A DNA stretch of 5,007 nt from Bacillota bacterium (GTDB lineage: Bacteria > Bacillota > Clostridia > Oscillospirales > Acutalibacteraceae): assembly GCA_023415895.1 (NCBI GenBank), contig JAEZJA010000228.1:1-5007 (forward strand), written 5' to 3'. Below the pieces are notes generated by a model. It was not told the DNA's origin. It saw only the letters and a list, made by a program, of their open reading frames with translations, and did no database searches. Shown piece after piece: positions 1 to 5,007 of the stretch. Position numbers and translations under genes: made by a program. The stretch's first letter is position 1, and each line of letters begins with the position of its first letter.

Positions 1-524
1 ACCCTGTGCGCATGCGAATTGTGCAGTATCTGCTCGTTCATCAGCCCGCCACAGCACAGGAGATCGGCGGTCAACTGTCCGATGTGCCGCGTGCCAGTCT
101 CTACCGTCACCTGAATCTGCTGACCCAGGGGGGACTGGTGCAGGTGATGAGTGAGAACCGTATCCGCGGCGCTGTGGAACGCACCTATGCACTGAAATCT
201 CAGCCGGTTGACCCACCCTTGGAAAGCAAGGATGCAAAAGCGTATGACCATGACGGGCTGCGCTCTGTTCTGGAATCCACCCTGCTCTGCCTGCTGAGTG
301 AGTTCGAGCGGTATCTGGTTAGAGAGGATGCCGATTTTGTGCGTGACAAGCTACTGCTGCAGACATCCACGTTATTGCTCAGCGATGAAGAATTTGATCA
401 GTTTCTGCGGGAAATCTCCCTGGCTTACTCGCGCGTGCTGGACAACAAGCCTAACGAAAACCGACGCATGCGACGCATTACGCTGATCTCCTCTCCGGCG
501 TTGCCGGATGAAAAAAAATCATAG
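1..524 (+). CDS. ArsR-like winged-helix transcriptional regulator, 5' end cut by window edge
   Basis: Probable DNA-binding repressor of the downstream ABC transporter. Counting from the GTG at 6, residues 1-65 form a winged helix-turn-helix of the ArsR/HTH_20 type: helix MRIVQYLL, then QEIGGQLSDVPRASLYRHL (positioning and recognition helices), then LLTQGGLVQV and the wing with ENRIRGAVERTYAL. The remaining ~105 residues look helical and would be the effector or dimerisation part; I recognise no ligand motif. The GTG at 6 is probably not the true start: no ribosome binding site fits before it, the frame is open to base 1, and family members usually carry (L)xNPVRMRI here, which fits the preceding Pro codon (3-5) and the partial codon ending in AC. 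A short N-terminus is therefore missing. The gene ends 15 bp before the ATPase start, which suggests one operon and autoregulation; its promoter and operator lie outside the window. Fold is secure; target and signal are inferred. Confidence 0.85.
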   Translation, partial: PVRMRIVQYLLVHQPATAQEIGGQLSDVPRASLYRHLNLLTQGGLVQVMSENRIRGAVERTYALKSQPVDPPLESKDAKAYDHDGLRSVLESTLLCLLSEFERYLVREDADFVRDKLLLQTSTLLLSDEEFDQFLREISLAYSRVLDNKPNENRRMRRITLISSPALPDEKKS

Positions 525-539
525 AAAGAGGTACTTGTT

Positions 540-1253
540 ATGCTGACAATCTCGCATTTTTCCAAGACCTACAAAGGCGGCAAGAAAGCCGTCGACGACC
601 TCAATCTAACGGTGGAAGCGGGTGATATTTATGGCTTCATCGGTCACAACGGTGCGGGAAAGACCACCACAATCCGCGCCATTGCGGGCGTTCTGGAATT
701 TGAACAAGGCGACATTCTGATCAACGGCCGTTCCATCCGCAAGGAGCCGGTCGCCTGCAAGCAGGATATCGCCTACATACCCGACAATCCTGACCTGTAC
801 GATTATATGACCGGTATCCAGTACCTGAACTTTATTGGTGACATCTACGGTCTGGGCAAAGCCCAACGTGAGGCGGATATCCACCTGTACGCCGACCGTT
901 TTGATCTGACATCCAATTTGGGCGATCTGATTTCCTCCTATTCCCACGGTATGAAGCAAAAGCTCGCGATTATATCGGCGCTGATTCATCATCCCAAGCT
1001 GCTCATTCTGGATGAGCCGTTTGTGGGGCTTGACCCTTCGGCCTCACACACATTGAAACAAACCATGAACGAGCTGTGCAAACAAGGCACTGCCATCTTC
1101 TTTTCTACCCATATTCTTGAGGTTGCTGAAAAGCTGTGCAACAAGGTCGCCATTATTAAAGACGGTCAGCTGATCACCAGCGGAGATATCGCTTTCGTCA
1201 AAGGCAACAACAGTCTCGAAGATGTATTTTTGGAGTTGATCGATCATGAATAA
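540..1253 (+). CDS. ABC transporter ATP-binding protein (ABC-2/EcsA-like exporter ATPase)
   Basis: Nucleotide-binding subunit (237 aa) that would power the permease encoded directly downstream, acting on the cytoplasmic face of the membrane. All core motifs are present in order: Walker A GHNGAGKT at residues 35-42, signature YSHGMKQK at 134-141, Walker B LLILDEP at 154-160 with catalytic Glu159, D-loop GLDP at 163-166, and H-loop His191 in STH. The Q-loop region reads YIPDNPDLYDYMT (79-91), with Asp82 where Gln or Glu is usual. The signature and the IxYxPxxPxLYxxxT pattern are those of ABC-2-type exporter ATPases such as EcsA/YtrB relatives. The length is that of a single domain without a C-terminal extension. 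The start is set by a purine-rich site (GAAAGAGG, 525-532) 7 nt upstream of the ATG. The 3' end overlaps the permease start by 8 bp, implying translational coupling. Substrate unknown. Confidence 0.93.
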   Translation: MLTISHFSKTYKGGKKAVDDLNLTVEAGDIYGFIGHNGAGKTTTIRAIAGVLEFEQGDILINGRSIRKEPVACKQDIAYIPDNPDLYDYMTGIQYLNFIGDIYGLGKAQREADIHLYADRFDLTSNLGDLISSYSHGMKQKLAIISALIHHPKLLILDEPFVGLDPSASHTLKQTMNELCKQGTAIFFSTHILEVAEKLCNKVAIIKDGQLITSGDIAFVKGNNSLEDVFLELIDHE

Positions 1254-2844
1254 GCTGGGAATTCTCCTGCGCATTCAGCTTCTCAACGCTTTTGGTATCA
1301 ACAAGGCATTGCATTCCAAAGACAAAAAGGATAAGCAAAAGCTAATCGGCATGGCGGTGGCCATGGTGTTTGTCGGCGCCTCCCTGCTGTTTACACTGGT
1401 GGTTTACGATATACTGTATGCCAACGCCTTTGAGCAAATCGGCGCGCTGCAGCTGCTGCCGGCCATGATGATGGCCGTCGCTTCGGTCATTACCCTTTTC
1501 ACGACCGTTTACAAGGTGAACGGTGTGCTGTTCGGCTCCAAGGATTATGACATGACCATGTCGCTGCCCGTTCGCTGCGAAACGGTCGTGGCGGCCAAGC
1601 TGATCCAGATTTACAGTATGAACGTCGGCTTCTGTGCACTCATCGTGCTGCCTGCGAACATCATTTATGCCATTCGTGTCATGCCTTCGGCGTGGTTTTA
1701 TGTCGCCATGATCCTGCTCACGCTCTTTGTGCCGATGGTTCCCATGATTGTGGGGATGGCTATCGGGTCTGTGATTACGGCGATCTCTTCGCGCTTCCGC
1801 CACACCAACGTCATTGCCATTGTGTTGTCGCTTGCCGCCGTCGTCCTTATCATGCTGCTCTCCTTTAACTCCGAAGCGATGGTCACCAACGCGGCGCAAA
1901 TCGGCGCTACGCTGATGGGTGTCGTCAATCGTTTGTATCCTCTGACGCCGCTCTATACACAGGCGTTGTGCGAAGGGAATCTGCTCTCCCTTTTGTGCTT
2001 TATTCTGCTGTCCGTAGCGTTGTTCGGTCTCTTTTCTCTACTGACAGCACGCTATTACAAAACGATCAACACGGCGCTGCTCTCCAGCCGTTCCTCCTCC
2101 AATTACAAGATGCAGGAGCTCAAGGTGTCCTCCCCCTTGGCCGCCCTCTACCGCCGCGAGATGCGCCGCCTGTTCTCCTCCTCCCTGTATGTCCTCAATA
2201 CGTGCATCGGCATGATTCTGTGCCTGATTGGCTGTATTGCGCTGCTTTTTGTCACTCCCGAGCAAATGGAGACTTTTCTGGAGGTTCCGGGTTTCACCAC
2301 GCTGATCGGTTCTTTGGCCCCCTTGGTTCTCGCGGTGATGATCGGCTTGTCCTGCACTACCGATTGTGCGATCTCTCTCGAAGGTAAAGAGCTCTGGATC
2401 ATCCGCTCCCTTCCGGTTGACACCAGCATGGTGTTCAAGGCCAAAATTCTTGTCAATCTGACCGTCACCGTCCCGCCCGCACTGATCAGTGCCCTGCTGC
2501 TATGCGTCGCCCTGCCCTTTACCCCTCTACAAATCGTGTTTTTGATTCTCACGCCCGCCGCCTATTCGCTGTTTATTTCGGAATTCGGGCTGCTGATCAA
2601 TCTTCTCAATCCCAACCTGTCCTGGACAAGCGAAGTCACAGTCATCAAGCAAAGCGCCGCCGTGCTGATCACCATTATGGTGGGTATGTTTGCCGCCATC
2701 GGCTTGTGCGCCGCCCTCCTCTTTTTGCCTGATACGGCCAAGAACTTAGGCCTGGCGGGTGTAACGGTGGTCATTGCCGCGCTGGACGCTCTTCTGGCAA
2801 GAATTCTTCGCACAAAAGGCGTACGGATGTTTGAGGCATTGTAA
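1246..2844 (+). CDS. ABC-2-like exporter permease, about 12 TM in two repeated halves
   Basis: Integral membrane partner of the preceding ATPase, 532 aa. I count about 12 hydrophobic segments, near residues 33-57, 66-90, 120-143, 150-178, 186-207, 246-268, then 316-336, 351-372, 400-425, 428-453, 468-494 and 501-520: two sets of six. A charged cytoplasmic stretch (about 269-315, with YRREMRRL at 302-309) separates the halves. The segment following TM2 carries the same motif in each half: K-D-x5-SLPV-x4-V-x2-A-K-L at 99-119 and K-E-x5-SLPV-x4-V-x2-A-K-I at 381-401. This points to a fused pair of ABC-2-like units. No signal peptide; the N-terminus (LGILLRIQLLNAF) looks like an amphipathic helix preceding TM1. 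The ATG overlaps the ATPase stop (ATGAATAA), with GGAG at 1231-1234 as a possible ribosome binding site. Family placement as a large ABC exporter permease is confident; the exported molecule (drug, peptide, lipid or other) is not deducible. Confidence 0.85.
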   Translation: MNKLGILLRIQLLNAFGINKALHSKDKKDKQKLIGMAVAMVFVGASLLFTLVVYDILYANAFEQIGALQLLPAMMMAVASVITLFTTVYKVNGVLFGSKDYDMTMSLPVRCETVVAAKLIQIYSMNVGFCALIVLPANIIYAIRVMPSAWFYVAMILLTLFVPMVPMIVGMAIGSVITAISSRFRHTNVIAIVLSLAAVVLIMLLSFNSEAMVTNAAQIGATLMGVVNRLYPLTPLYTQALCEGNLLSLLCFILLSVALFGLFSLLTARYYKTINTALLSSRSSSNYKMQELKVSSPLAALYRREMRRLFSSSLYVLNTCIGMILCLIGCIALLFVTPEQMETFLEVPGFTTLIGSLAPLVLAVMIGLSCTTDCAISLEGKELWIIRSLPVDTSMVFKAKILVNLTVTVPPALISALLLCVALPFTPLQIVFLILTPAAYSLFISEFGLLINLLNPNLSWTSEVTVIKQSAAVLITIMVGMFAAIGLCAALLFLPDTAKNLGLAGVTVVIAALDALLARILRTKGVRMFEAL

Positions 2845-2868
2845 TCCGGGCAGGGATTGTGATATACT
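2839..2868 (+). promoter_or_regulatory. Probable sigma-A promoter of rimM-trmD (extended -10)
   Basis: The -35 candidate TTGTAA (2839-2844) includes the permease stop codon. An 18-bp spacer leads to TATACT (2863-2868), and TGA directly before it (2860-2862) gives an extended -10 (TGn). Transcription would begin near 2875, leaving a leader of about 40 nt before rimM. The -10 is good and the -35 is weak. No intrinsic terminator is visible between the permease and rimM, so read-through from the ABC operon may add to this promoter. Confidence 0.55.
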
Positions 2869-2876
2869 ACCTAAGA

Positions 2877-2897
2877 GGCAGCTGGCAAGCTGCTGCC
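2877..2897 (+). repeat. Inverted repeat/hairpin in the rimM leader
   Basis: GGCAGC (2877-2882) and GCTGCC (2892-2897) are perfect 6-bp arms around a 9-nt loop, starting at about the predicted transcript 5' end and ending just before the rimM ribosome binding site (2901-2910). There is no T-run after it, so it is not an intrinsic terminator. It may stabilise the mRNA 5' end or be chance. Confidence 0.4.
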
Positions 2898-2915
2898 TTG
2901 AAGGGAAGGAATATC

Positions 2916-3428
2916 ATGCCAAAAAAACAATATCTGGAGGCCGGTCAGATTGTGGGCACCCATGGACTGCAGGGCGAGGTTCGCGTGCAGCCGTGGTGCG
3001 ATTCGCCCAGCTTTCTGTCCGGCCTTTCCGTTTTGTATTTTGACGAGGGGCGCACCCCTGTACGCGCCAAGTGTCGACCCCACCAGAACATTACGTTGGT
3101 CACGCTCGAGGGGGTCACCACCGTCCAGCAGGCTGCCGCGCTTCGGGGGCGCCTGCTCTACCTCAATCGTGACGATGTCAAGCTGCCAAAGGGAAGCTAT
3201 TTCATTCAGGATCTGTTGGGGCTGCGCGTGATCGACGCGGACACAGGCGACGAATACGGCACACTGACCGATGTCAGCTACACCGGCGCCAACGACGTCT
3301 ATCATGTGCGCACGCCCAAAGGCGAGGTGCTGATGCCCGCCGTACCCTCCATGATCGAGGAAACGGATGTGGACGGCGGCGTGATGCGCGTGCGCCCCAT
3401 CAAAGGACTGTTTGACGATGAGATTTGA
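2916..3428 (+). CDS. rimM: Ribosome maturation factor RimM
   Basis: Assembly factor that binds ribosomal protein S19 and helps mature the head of the 30S subunit (family knowledge). The 170-aa length is typical. The N-terminal RimM domain (about 6-85) opens with EAGQIVGTHGLQGEVRVQP, the family hallmark; the C-terminal PRC-barrel domain (about 93-165) shows YFIQDLLGLRV, GANDVYHV, LMPAVPSMI and the closing MRVRPIKGLFD. The start at 2916 is chosen because GGGAAGGA (2903-2910) sits 5 nt upstream and the family begins a few residues before the GxIVGTHG motif; the frame is open further up to a GTG at 2859, but that would fall inside the predicted promoter. The gene overlaps trmD by 11 bp, the usual pairing, so the two are translationally coupled. 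Unlike many Bacillota, rpsP and the KH-domain gene do not precede it. Confidence 0.96.
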   Translation: MPKKQYLEAGQIVGTHGLQGEVRVQPWCDSPSFLSGLSVLYFDEGRTPVRAKCRPHQNITLVTLEGVTTVQQAAALRGRLLYLNRDDVKLPKGSYFIQDLLGLRVIDADTGDEYGTLTDVSYTGANDVYHVRTPKGEVLMPAVPSMIEETDVDGGVMRVRPIKGLFDDEI

Positions 3429-4191
3429 CATTATGACGCTTTTCCCCGATATGTGCCGCACGGTCATGGCCGAGAGCATCCTCGGCCGCGCCCAGAACAA
3501 AGGGATCATCGAGGTACACACCCACCAGATACGCGAGTATACACTCAACAAGCAAAATCAGGTCGATGACTATTCCTATGGCGGCGGTATGGGCATGGTG
3601 ATGTATGCCCAGCCCATTGCCGACTGCTTTCGCGCCGTGTGTGAGCAAGCGGGCACTCGTCCTCATCTGATCTATATGTCCCCGCAGGGAGCTGTGCTCA
3701 CCCAAAAGCGTGCATTGGAGCTGTCCAAGCTGCCGAATCTGTGCGTGCTGTGCGGCCACTATGAGGGTGTGGATGAACGGGTGCTCGATGCGCTTGTGGA
3801 CGAGCAGATCTCGATTGGGGATTATGTGCTGACCGGCGGGGAGCTGCCGGCACTCGTGATGCTCGATTGTGTTTCGCGCATGATTCCCGGCGTGCTTTCG
3901 GATGAAGCCTGTTTTACTGAGGAAAGCCACTTTTCGGGTCTGCTCGAGTACCCGCAGTATACCCGCCCTGCTGTATGGGAGGGTCGCGAGGTTCCCGAGG
4001 TGCTGCTGTCGGGGCATCATGCCAATATCGTCAAATGGCGGCGGGAGCAGGCCATCCGGCGAACCTTGGAGCACCGTCCCGACATGCTCGCCCACGCCGC
4101 TCTGACGGAAAAGGAGAAGGCGTTTGTTGAAACGCTACAACGCGAGTCCGAGCAGGCCAACCCCGCCCTCAAAAAGTGGCGGGACGAATGA
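3418..4191 (+). CDS. trmD: tRNA (guanine37-N1)-methyltransferase TrmD
   Basis: SPOUT-class enzyme that uses S-adenosylmethionine to make m1G at tRNA position 37 next to the anticodon, preventing +1 frameshifting; it works as a homodimer (family knowledge). The 257-aa protein is full length. Visible motifs: MRFDIMTLFP at the N-terminus, VDDYSYGGGMGMVM (49-62), IYMSPQG (85-91), LCGHYEGVDER (111-121), and the trefoil-knot AdoMet site SIGDYVLTGGELPA (132-145). Arg154 (CVSRMIPGVL) matches the catalytic Arg154 of the Haemophilus enzyme. Its catalytic Asp169 is Glu169 here (TEESHF, 167-172); by my recollection of the Haemophilus sequence the numbering stays in register without gaps. LLEYPQYTRP and VLLSGHHANIVKWR are normal. 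ATG 3418 is preferred over an in-frame TTG at 3412, since AAAGGA (3402-3407) is 10 nt from the ATG and the family starts at M-x-F-D. It overlaps rimM; rplS does not follow. Confidence 0.97.
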   Translation: MRFDIMTLFPDMCRTVMAESILGRAQNKGIIEVHTHQIREYTLNKQNQVDDYSYGGGMGMVMYAQPIADCFRAVCEQAGTRPHLIYMSPQGAVLTQKRALELSKLPNLCVLCGHYEGVDERVLDALVDEQISIGDYVLTGGELPALVMLDCVSRMIPGVLSDEACFTEESHFSGLLEYPQYTRPAVWEGREVPEVLLSGHHANIVKWRREQAIRRTLEHRPDMLAHAALTEKEKAFVETLQRESEQANPALKKWRDE

Positions 4192-4379
4192 TTTAACCCC
4201 TGGGCATACAGCGTCTGGACGGCTATCTGAGTGCAAAAACTACCAGGCCCTTTCTCCGTTATGCCTAAAAGTTATTAACGGTGTATTGCATAATTCACAA
4301 CCTGTTACAGGTTTGTCCTTTGAAAATAGGGCAGGAATCCAAAATTCCGACAAATGCTAAATTGAAAGGACAAAACGAG
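4192..4379. other. AT-rich intergenic region between trmD and the ptsH promoter
   Basis: With the ptsH promoter and leader this makes a gene-free stretch of about 300 bp. Base composition is clearly more AT-rich than in the flanking rimM-trmD genes. I find no coding frame with a ribosome binding site on either strand, no tRNA-like fold, no hairpin plus T-run terminator for trmD, and no clear CcpA (cre) site. It contains a 15-nt palindrome (4299-4313, listed separately) and a weak 5-bp inverted repeat GGAAT/ATTCC (4334-4338 and 4344-4348). How trmD transcription ends is therefore not visible. Confidence 0.6.
4299..4313. repeat. Perfect 15-nt palindrome, possible operator or small hairpin
   Basis: AACCTGT and ACAGGTT are exact reverse complements around a central T (4306). 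As DNA this is a symmetrical dimer-type binding site; as RNA it would fold with a 3-nt loop and can be lengthened by ACA/TGT with one bulged T. The sequence after it (GTCCTTTG) lacks a proper T-run, so a terminator role is weak. It sits about 67 bp upstream of the ptsH -35 box. Function unknown. Confidence 0.45.
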
Positions 4380-4407
4380 TTGACGAAAAAAGCTTTTGTG
4401 GTATAAT
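4380..4407 (+). promoter_or_regulatory. Strong sigma-A promoter of ptsH
   Basis: TTGACG (4380-4385) matches five of six -35 consensus bases, the spacer is 16 bp, and the -10 is a perfect TATAAT (4402-4407) preceded by TGG, making an extended -10. Transcription should start near 4414, giving a leader of about 80 nt. The leader holds only a weak 5-bp hairpin (4455-4459 with 4464-4468). Such a near-consensus promoter fits the high abundance expected of HPr. Confidence 0.85.
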
Positions 4408-4494
4408 AATCGTATTGCCATAGTGAAATGCTATAAAAAGCGGTTACGATTTTGCTATCTTGCGGTAGTGTTTGTTTGGGAGAGGAAGAAAACT

Positions 4495-4758
4495 ATGTAT
4501 GTAAAAGACGTTATGGTACAGAATCAAGTCGGCCTGCATGCTCGTCCTGCTACGTTTTTTATTCAAAAAGCCAATGAGTTCAAATCATCGATCTGGGTTG
4601 AAAAGGAAGAGCGCCGTGTAAATGCCAAGAGTCTGCTGGGTGTTCTTTCTCTGGGCATTGTGGGTGGAACAGGTATCCGTATCATTGCGGACGGTACAGA
4701 CGAAGAAGCGGCGGTTGACTCGCTTGTAAATCTTGTTCAATCTGGCTTCGCAGAATAA
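4495..4758 (+). CDS. ptsH: Phosphocarrier protein HPr
   Basis: Small cytoplasmic phosphocarrier (87 aa) that accepts phosphate from enzyme I on His15 and passes it to the sugar-specific EIIA components of the PTS. In Bacillota, HPr kinase also phosphorylates Ser46, turning it into the CcpA co-repressor (family knowledge). Both sites are seen at canonical positions: GLHARPAT (13-20) with His15 and Arg17, and NAKSLLGVLSLGI (43-55) with Ser46. His15 rules out Crh, which lacks it. The start at 4495 follows AGAGGAAG (4481-4488) and gives the standard length; the open frame upstream to a TTG at 4396 would run through the -10 box. The gene stands alone: no ptsI follows; it has its own promoter and terminator, and uvrC comes next. 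Single-gene HPr loci are common in Clostridia. Confidence 0.95.
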   Translation: MYVKDVMVQNQVGLHARPATFFIQKANEFKSSIWVEKEERRVNAKSLLGVLSLGIVGGTGIRIIADGTDEEAAVDSLVNLVQSGFAE

Positions 4759-4770
4759 TTCTTGACACAT

Positions 4771-4809
4771 ATTAAGCGCAGCCGCTCTCAGCGGTTGCGC
4801 TTAATTTTT
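4771..4809 (+). terminator. Intrinsic terminator of ptsH
   Basis: Arms 4771-4785 and 4791-4805 form a 15-bp stem (ATTAAGCGCAGCCGC with its complement, one G-U pair) around a TCTCA loop, followed at once by TTTT. It lies 12 bp after the ptsH stop. It makes ptsH monocistronic and separates it from uvrC. The A/T-rich base of the stem could also serve weakly in the reverse direction, but no gene faces it. Confidence 0.93.
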
Positions 4810-4824
4810 ACTTGCTGTTATAAG
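4795..4824 (+). promoter_or_regulatory. Probable uvrC promoter (extended -10)
   Basis: TGT followed by TATAAG (4819-4824) gives an extended -10. The best -35 at 18 bp is TTGCGC (4795-4800), a poor match lying inside the 3' arm of the ptsH terminator. A promoter is expected here since the terminator cuts off uvrC from ptsH. Start would be near 4831. Confidence 0.45.
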
Positions 4825-4839
4825 CTCTGAAAAATAAAC

Positions 4840-4855
4840 CGTTGGTATCCCAACG
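4840..4855 (+). repeat. Short hairpin in the uvrC leader
   Basis: CGTTGG (4840-4845) and CCAACG (4850-4855) pair perfectly around a TATC tetraloop, 8 nt before the uvrC ribosome binding site and about 10 nt after the predicted start of transcription. No T-run follows. It may be a 5' stabilising stem or a protein-binding palindrome; no specific role can be assigned. Confidence 0.4.
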
Positions 4856-4878
4856 TCCGCTGCAAGGAGGCGGCAACA

Positions 4879-5007
4879 ATGAACACACCAAAAACCCCGC
4901 TTATTCAGGAGCTTCGTCGTCAGGCGATGGCACTGCCGCTGCTGCCTGGCGTGTACATCATGAAGGATGCACACAATACCATCATTTATATCGGCAAGGC
5001 CAAGGCG
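4879..5007 (+). CDS. uvrC: UvrABC excinuclease subunit C, N-terminal part (cut by right edge)
   Basis: Nuclease of nucleotide excision repair that makes both incisions around a lesion marked by UvrA/UvrB. Only the first 43 codons are present. After a short helical lead (LIQELRRQAMALP) comes the start of the GIY-YIG nuclease domain: LPLLPGVYIMKDA (19-31, with GVY at 24-26) and IIYIGKAKA (35-43, with YIG at 37-39), the UvrC pattern. The later nuclease residues, the UVR region, the RNase H-like domain and the HhH motifs lie beyond the window. The ATG at 4879 is set by a full-strength AAGGAGG (4864-4870) 8 nt upstream. The next gene cannot be seen; in several Clostridia hprK is near uvrC, which would link it to HPr here. 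Confidence 0.92.
   Translation, partial: MNTPKTPLIQELRRQAMALPLLPGVYIMKDAHNTIIYIGKAKA

Noticed and set aside
1342..1899. Open frame (185 codons) on the - strand inside the permease gene
   Set aside because: Composition is extremely His/Arg/Asp/Gly-rich, the typical reverse complement of a hydrophobic membrane protein; no ribosome binding site support.
2859..2915. Extended rimM start at GTG 2859
   Set aside because: It would lie in the predicted -10 element, and the ATG at 2916 has a good ribosome binding site and matches the usual RimM N-terminus.
2871..3551. Long open frame (226 codons) on the - strand across rimM and the start of trmD
   Set aside because: Antisense to two clearly recognised genes; the product shows no family motif, and its length follows from the codon bias of the + strand genes.
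3400..4095. Long open frame (231 codons) on the - strand across trmD
   Set aside because: Fully antisense to trmD, with low-complexity His-rich composition and no recognisable domain.
4199..4247. CCTGG/CCAGG inverted repeat as a trmD terminator
   Set aside because: Arms of five bases lie 39 nt apart and no T-run follows; not a credible intrinsic terminator.
4124..4360. Small open frame (78 codons) from the end of trmD into the intergenic region
   Set aside because: Starts out of frame within the trmD coding sequence, has no convincing ribosome binding site and gives no recognisable protein.
4415..4437. TTGCCA/TATAAA as a second ptsH promoter
   Set aside because: The spacer is only 11 bp, far too short for sigma-A.
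4396..4494. Extended HPr start at TTG 4396
   Set aside because: It would include the TATAAT box; the ATG at 4495 has a ribosome binding site and yields the canonical His15/Ser46 numbering.
4762..4767. Perfect TTGACA after the ptsH stop as a -35 box
   Set aside because: At 16-18 bp spacing there is only the GC-rich terminator stem, no -10; any transcript would meet the terminator at once.

Overview
The window reads as an ordinary chromosomal stretch of a Bacillota (Firmicutes) bacterium, most likely a member of the Clostridia with moderate GC. The main clue is an HPr that carries both the catalytic His15 and the regulatory Ser46 context typical of low-GC Gram-positives. Strong purine-rich Shine-Dalgarno sites, extended -10 promoters and an ArsR-like regulator/ABC exporter operon of a kind common in Clostridia fit this. 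Assignment below the phylum is inference. All six genes lie on the + strand.

Layout. (1) 1-2844 is a three-gene unit: a winged-helix regulator cut by the left edge, an ABC ATPase and a 12-TM permease. The genes are 15 bp apart and then overlap by 8 bp, so regulator and transporter are probably co-transcribed, with the regulator controlling its own exporter. The substrate cannot be told. (2) 2839-4191 holds a tRNA/ribosome maturation pair, rimM and trmD, with an 11-bp gene overlap and its own extended -10 promoter that begins at the permease stop codon. The usual neighbours rpsP, the KH-domain gene and rplS are absent on both sides. (3) 4192-4494 is a roughly 300-bp AT-rich intergenic region with a perfect 15-nt palindrome and a near-consensus promoter for the next gene. 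(4) 4495-4809 is a monocistronic HPr gene (ptsH) closed by a strong intrinsic terminator. (5) 4810-5007 carries a probable promoter, a leader hairpin and the first 43 codons of uvrC, cut by the right edge.

Functionally this is mostly housekeeping: tRNA G37 methylation, 30S maturation, sugar-PTS/carbon catabolite control and nucleotide excision repair, next to a small regulated exporter. I see no mobile element, CRISPR, RNA gene or phage feature, and no convincing novel system. The points worth a second look are a clear internal duplication in the permease (two ABC-2-like halves in one chain), Glu in place of the catalytic Asp169 of TrmD, Asp at the Q-loop position of the ATPase, the rimM-trmD pair split from its usual operon, and the unexplained palindrome upstream of ptsH.
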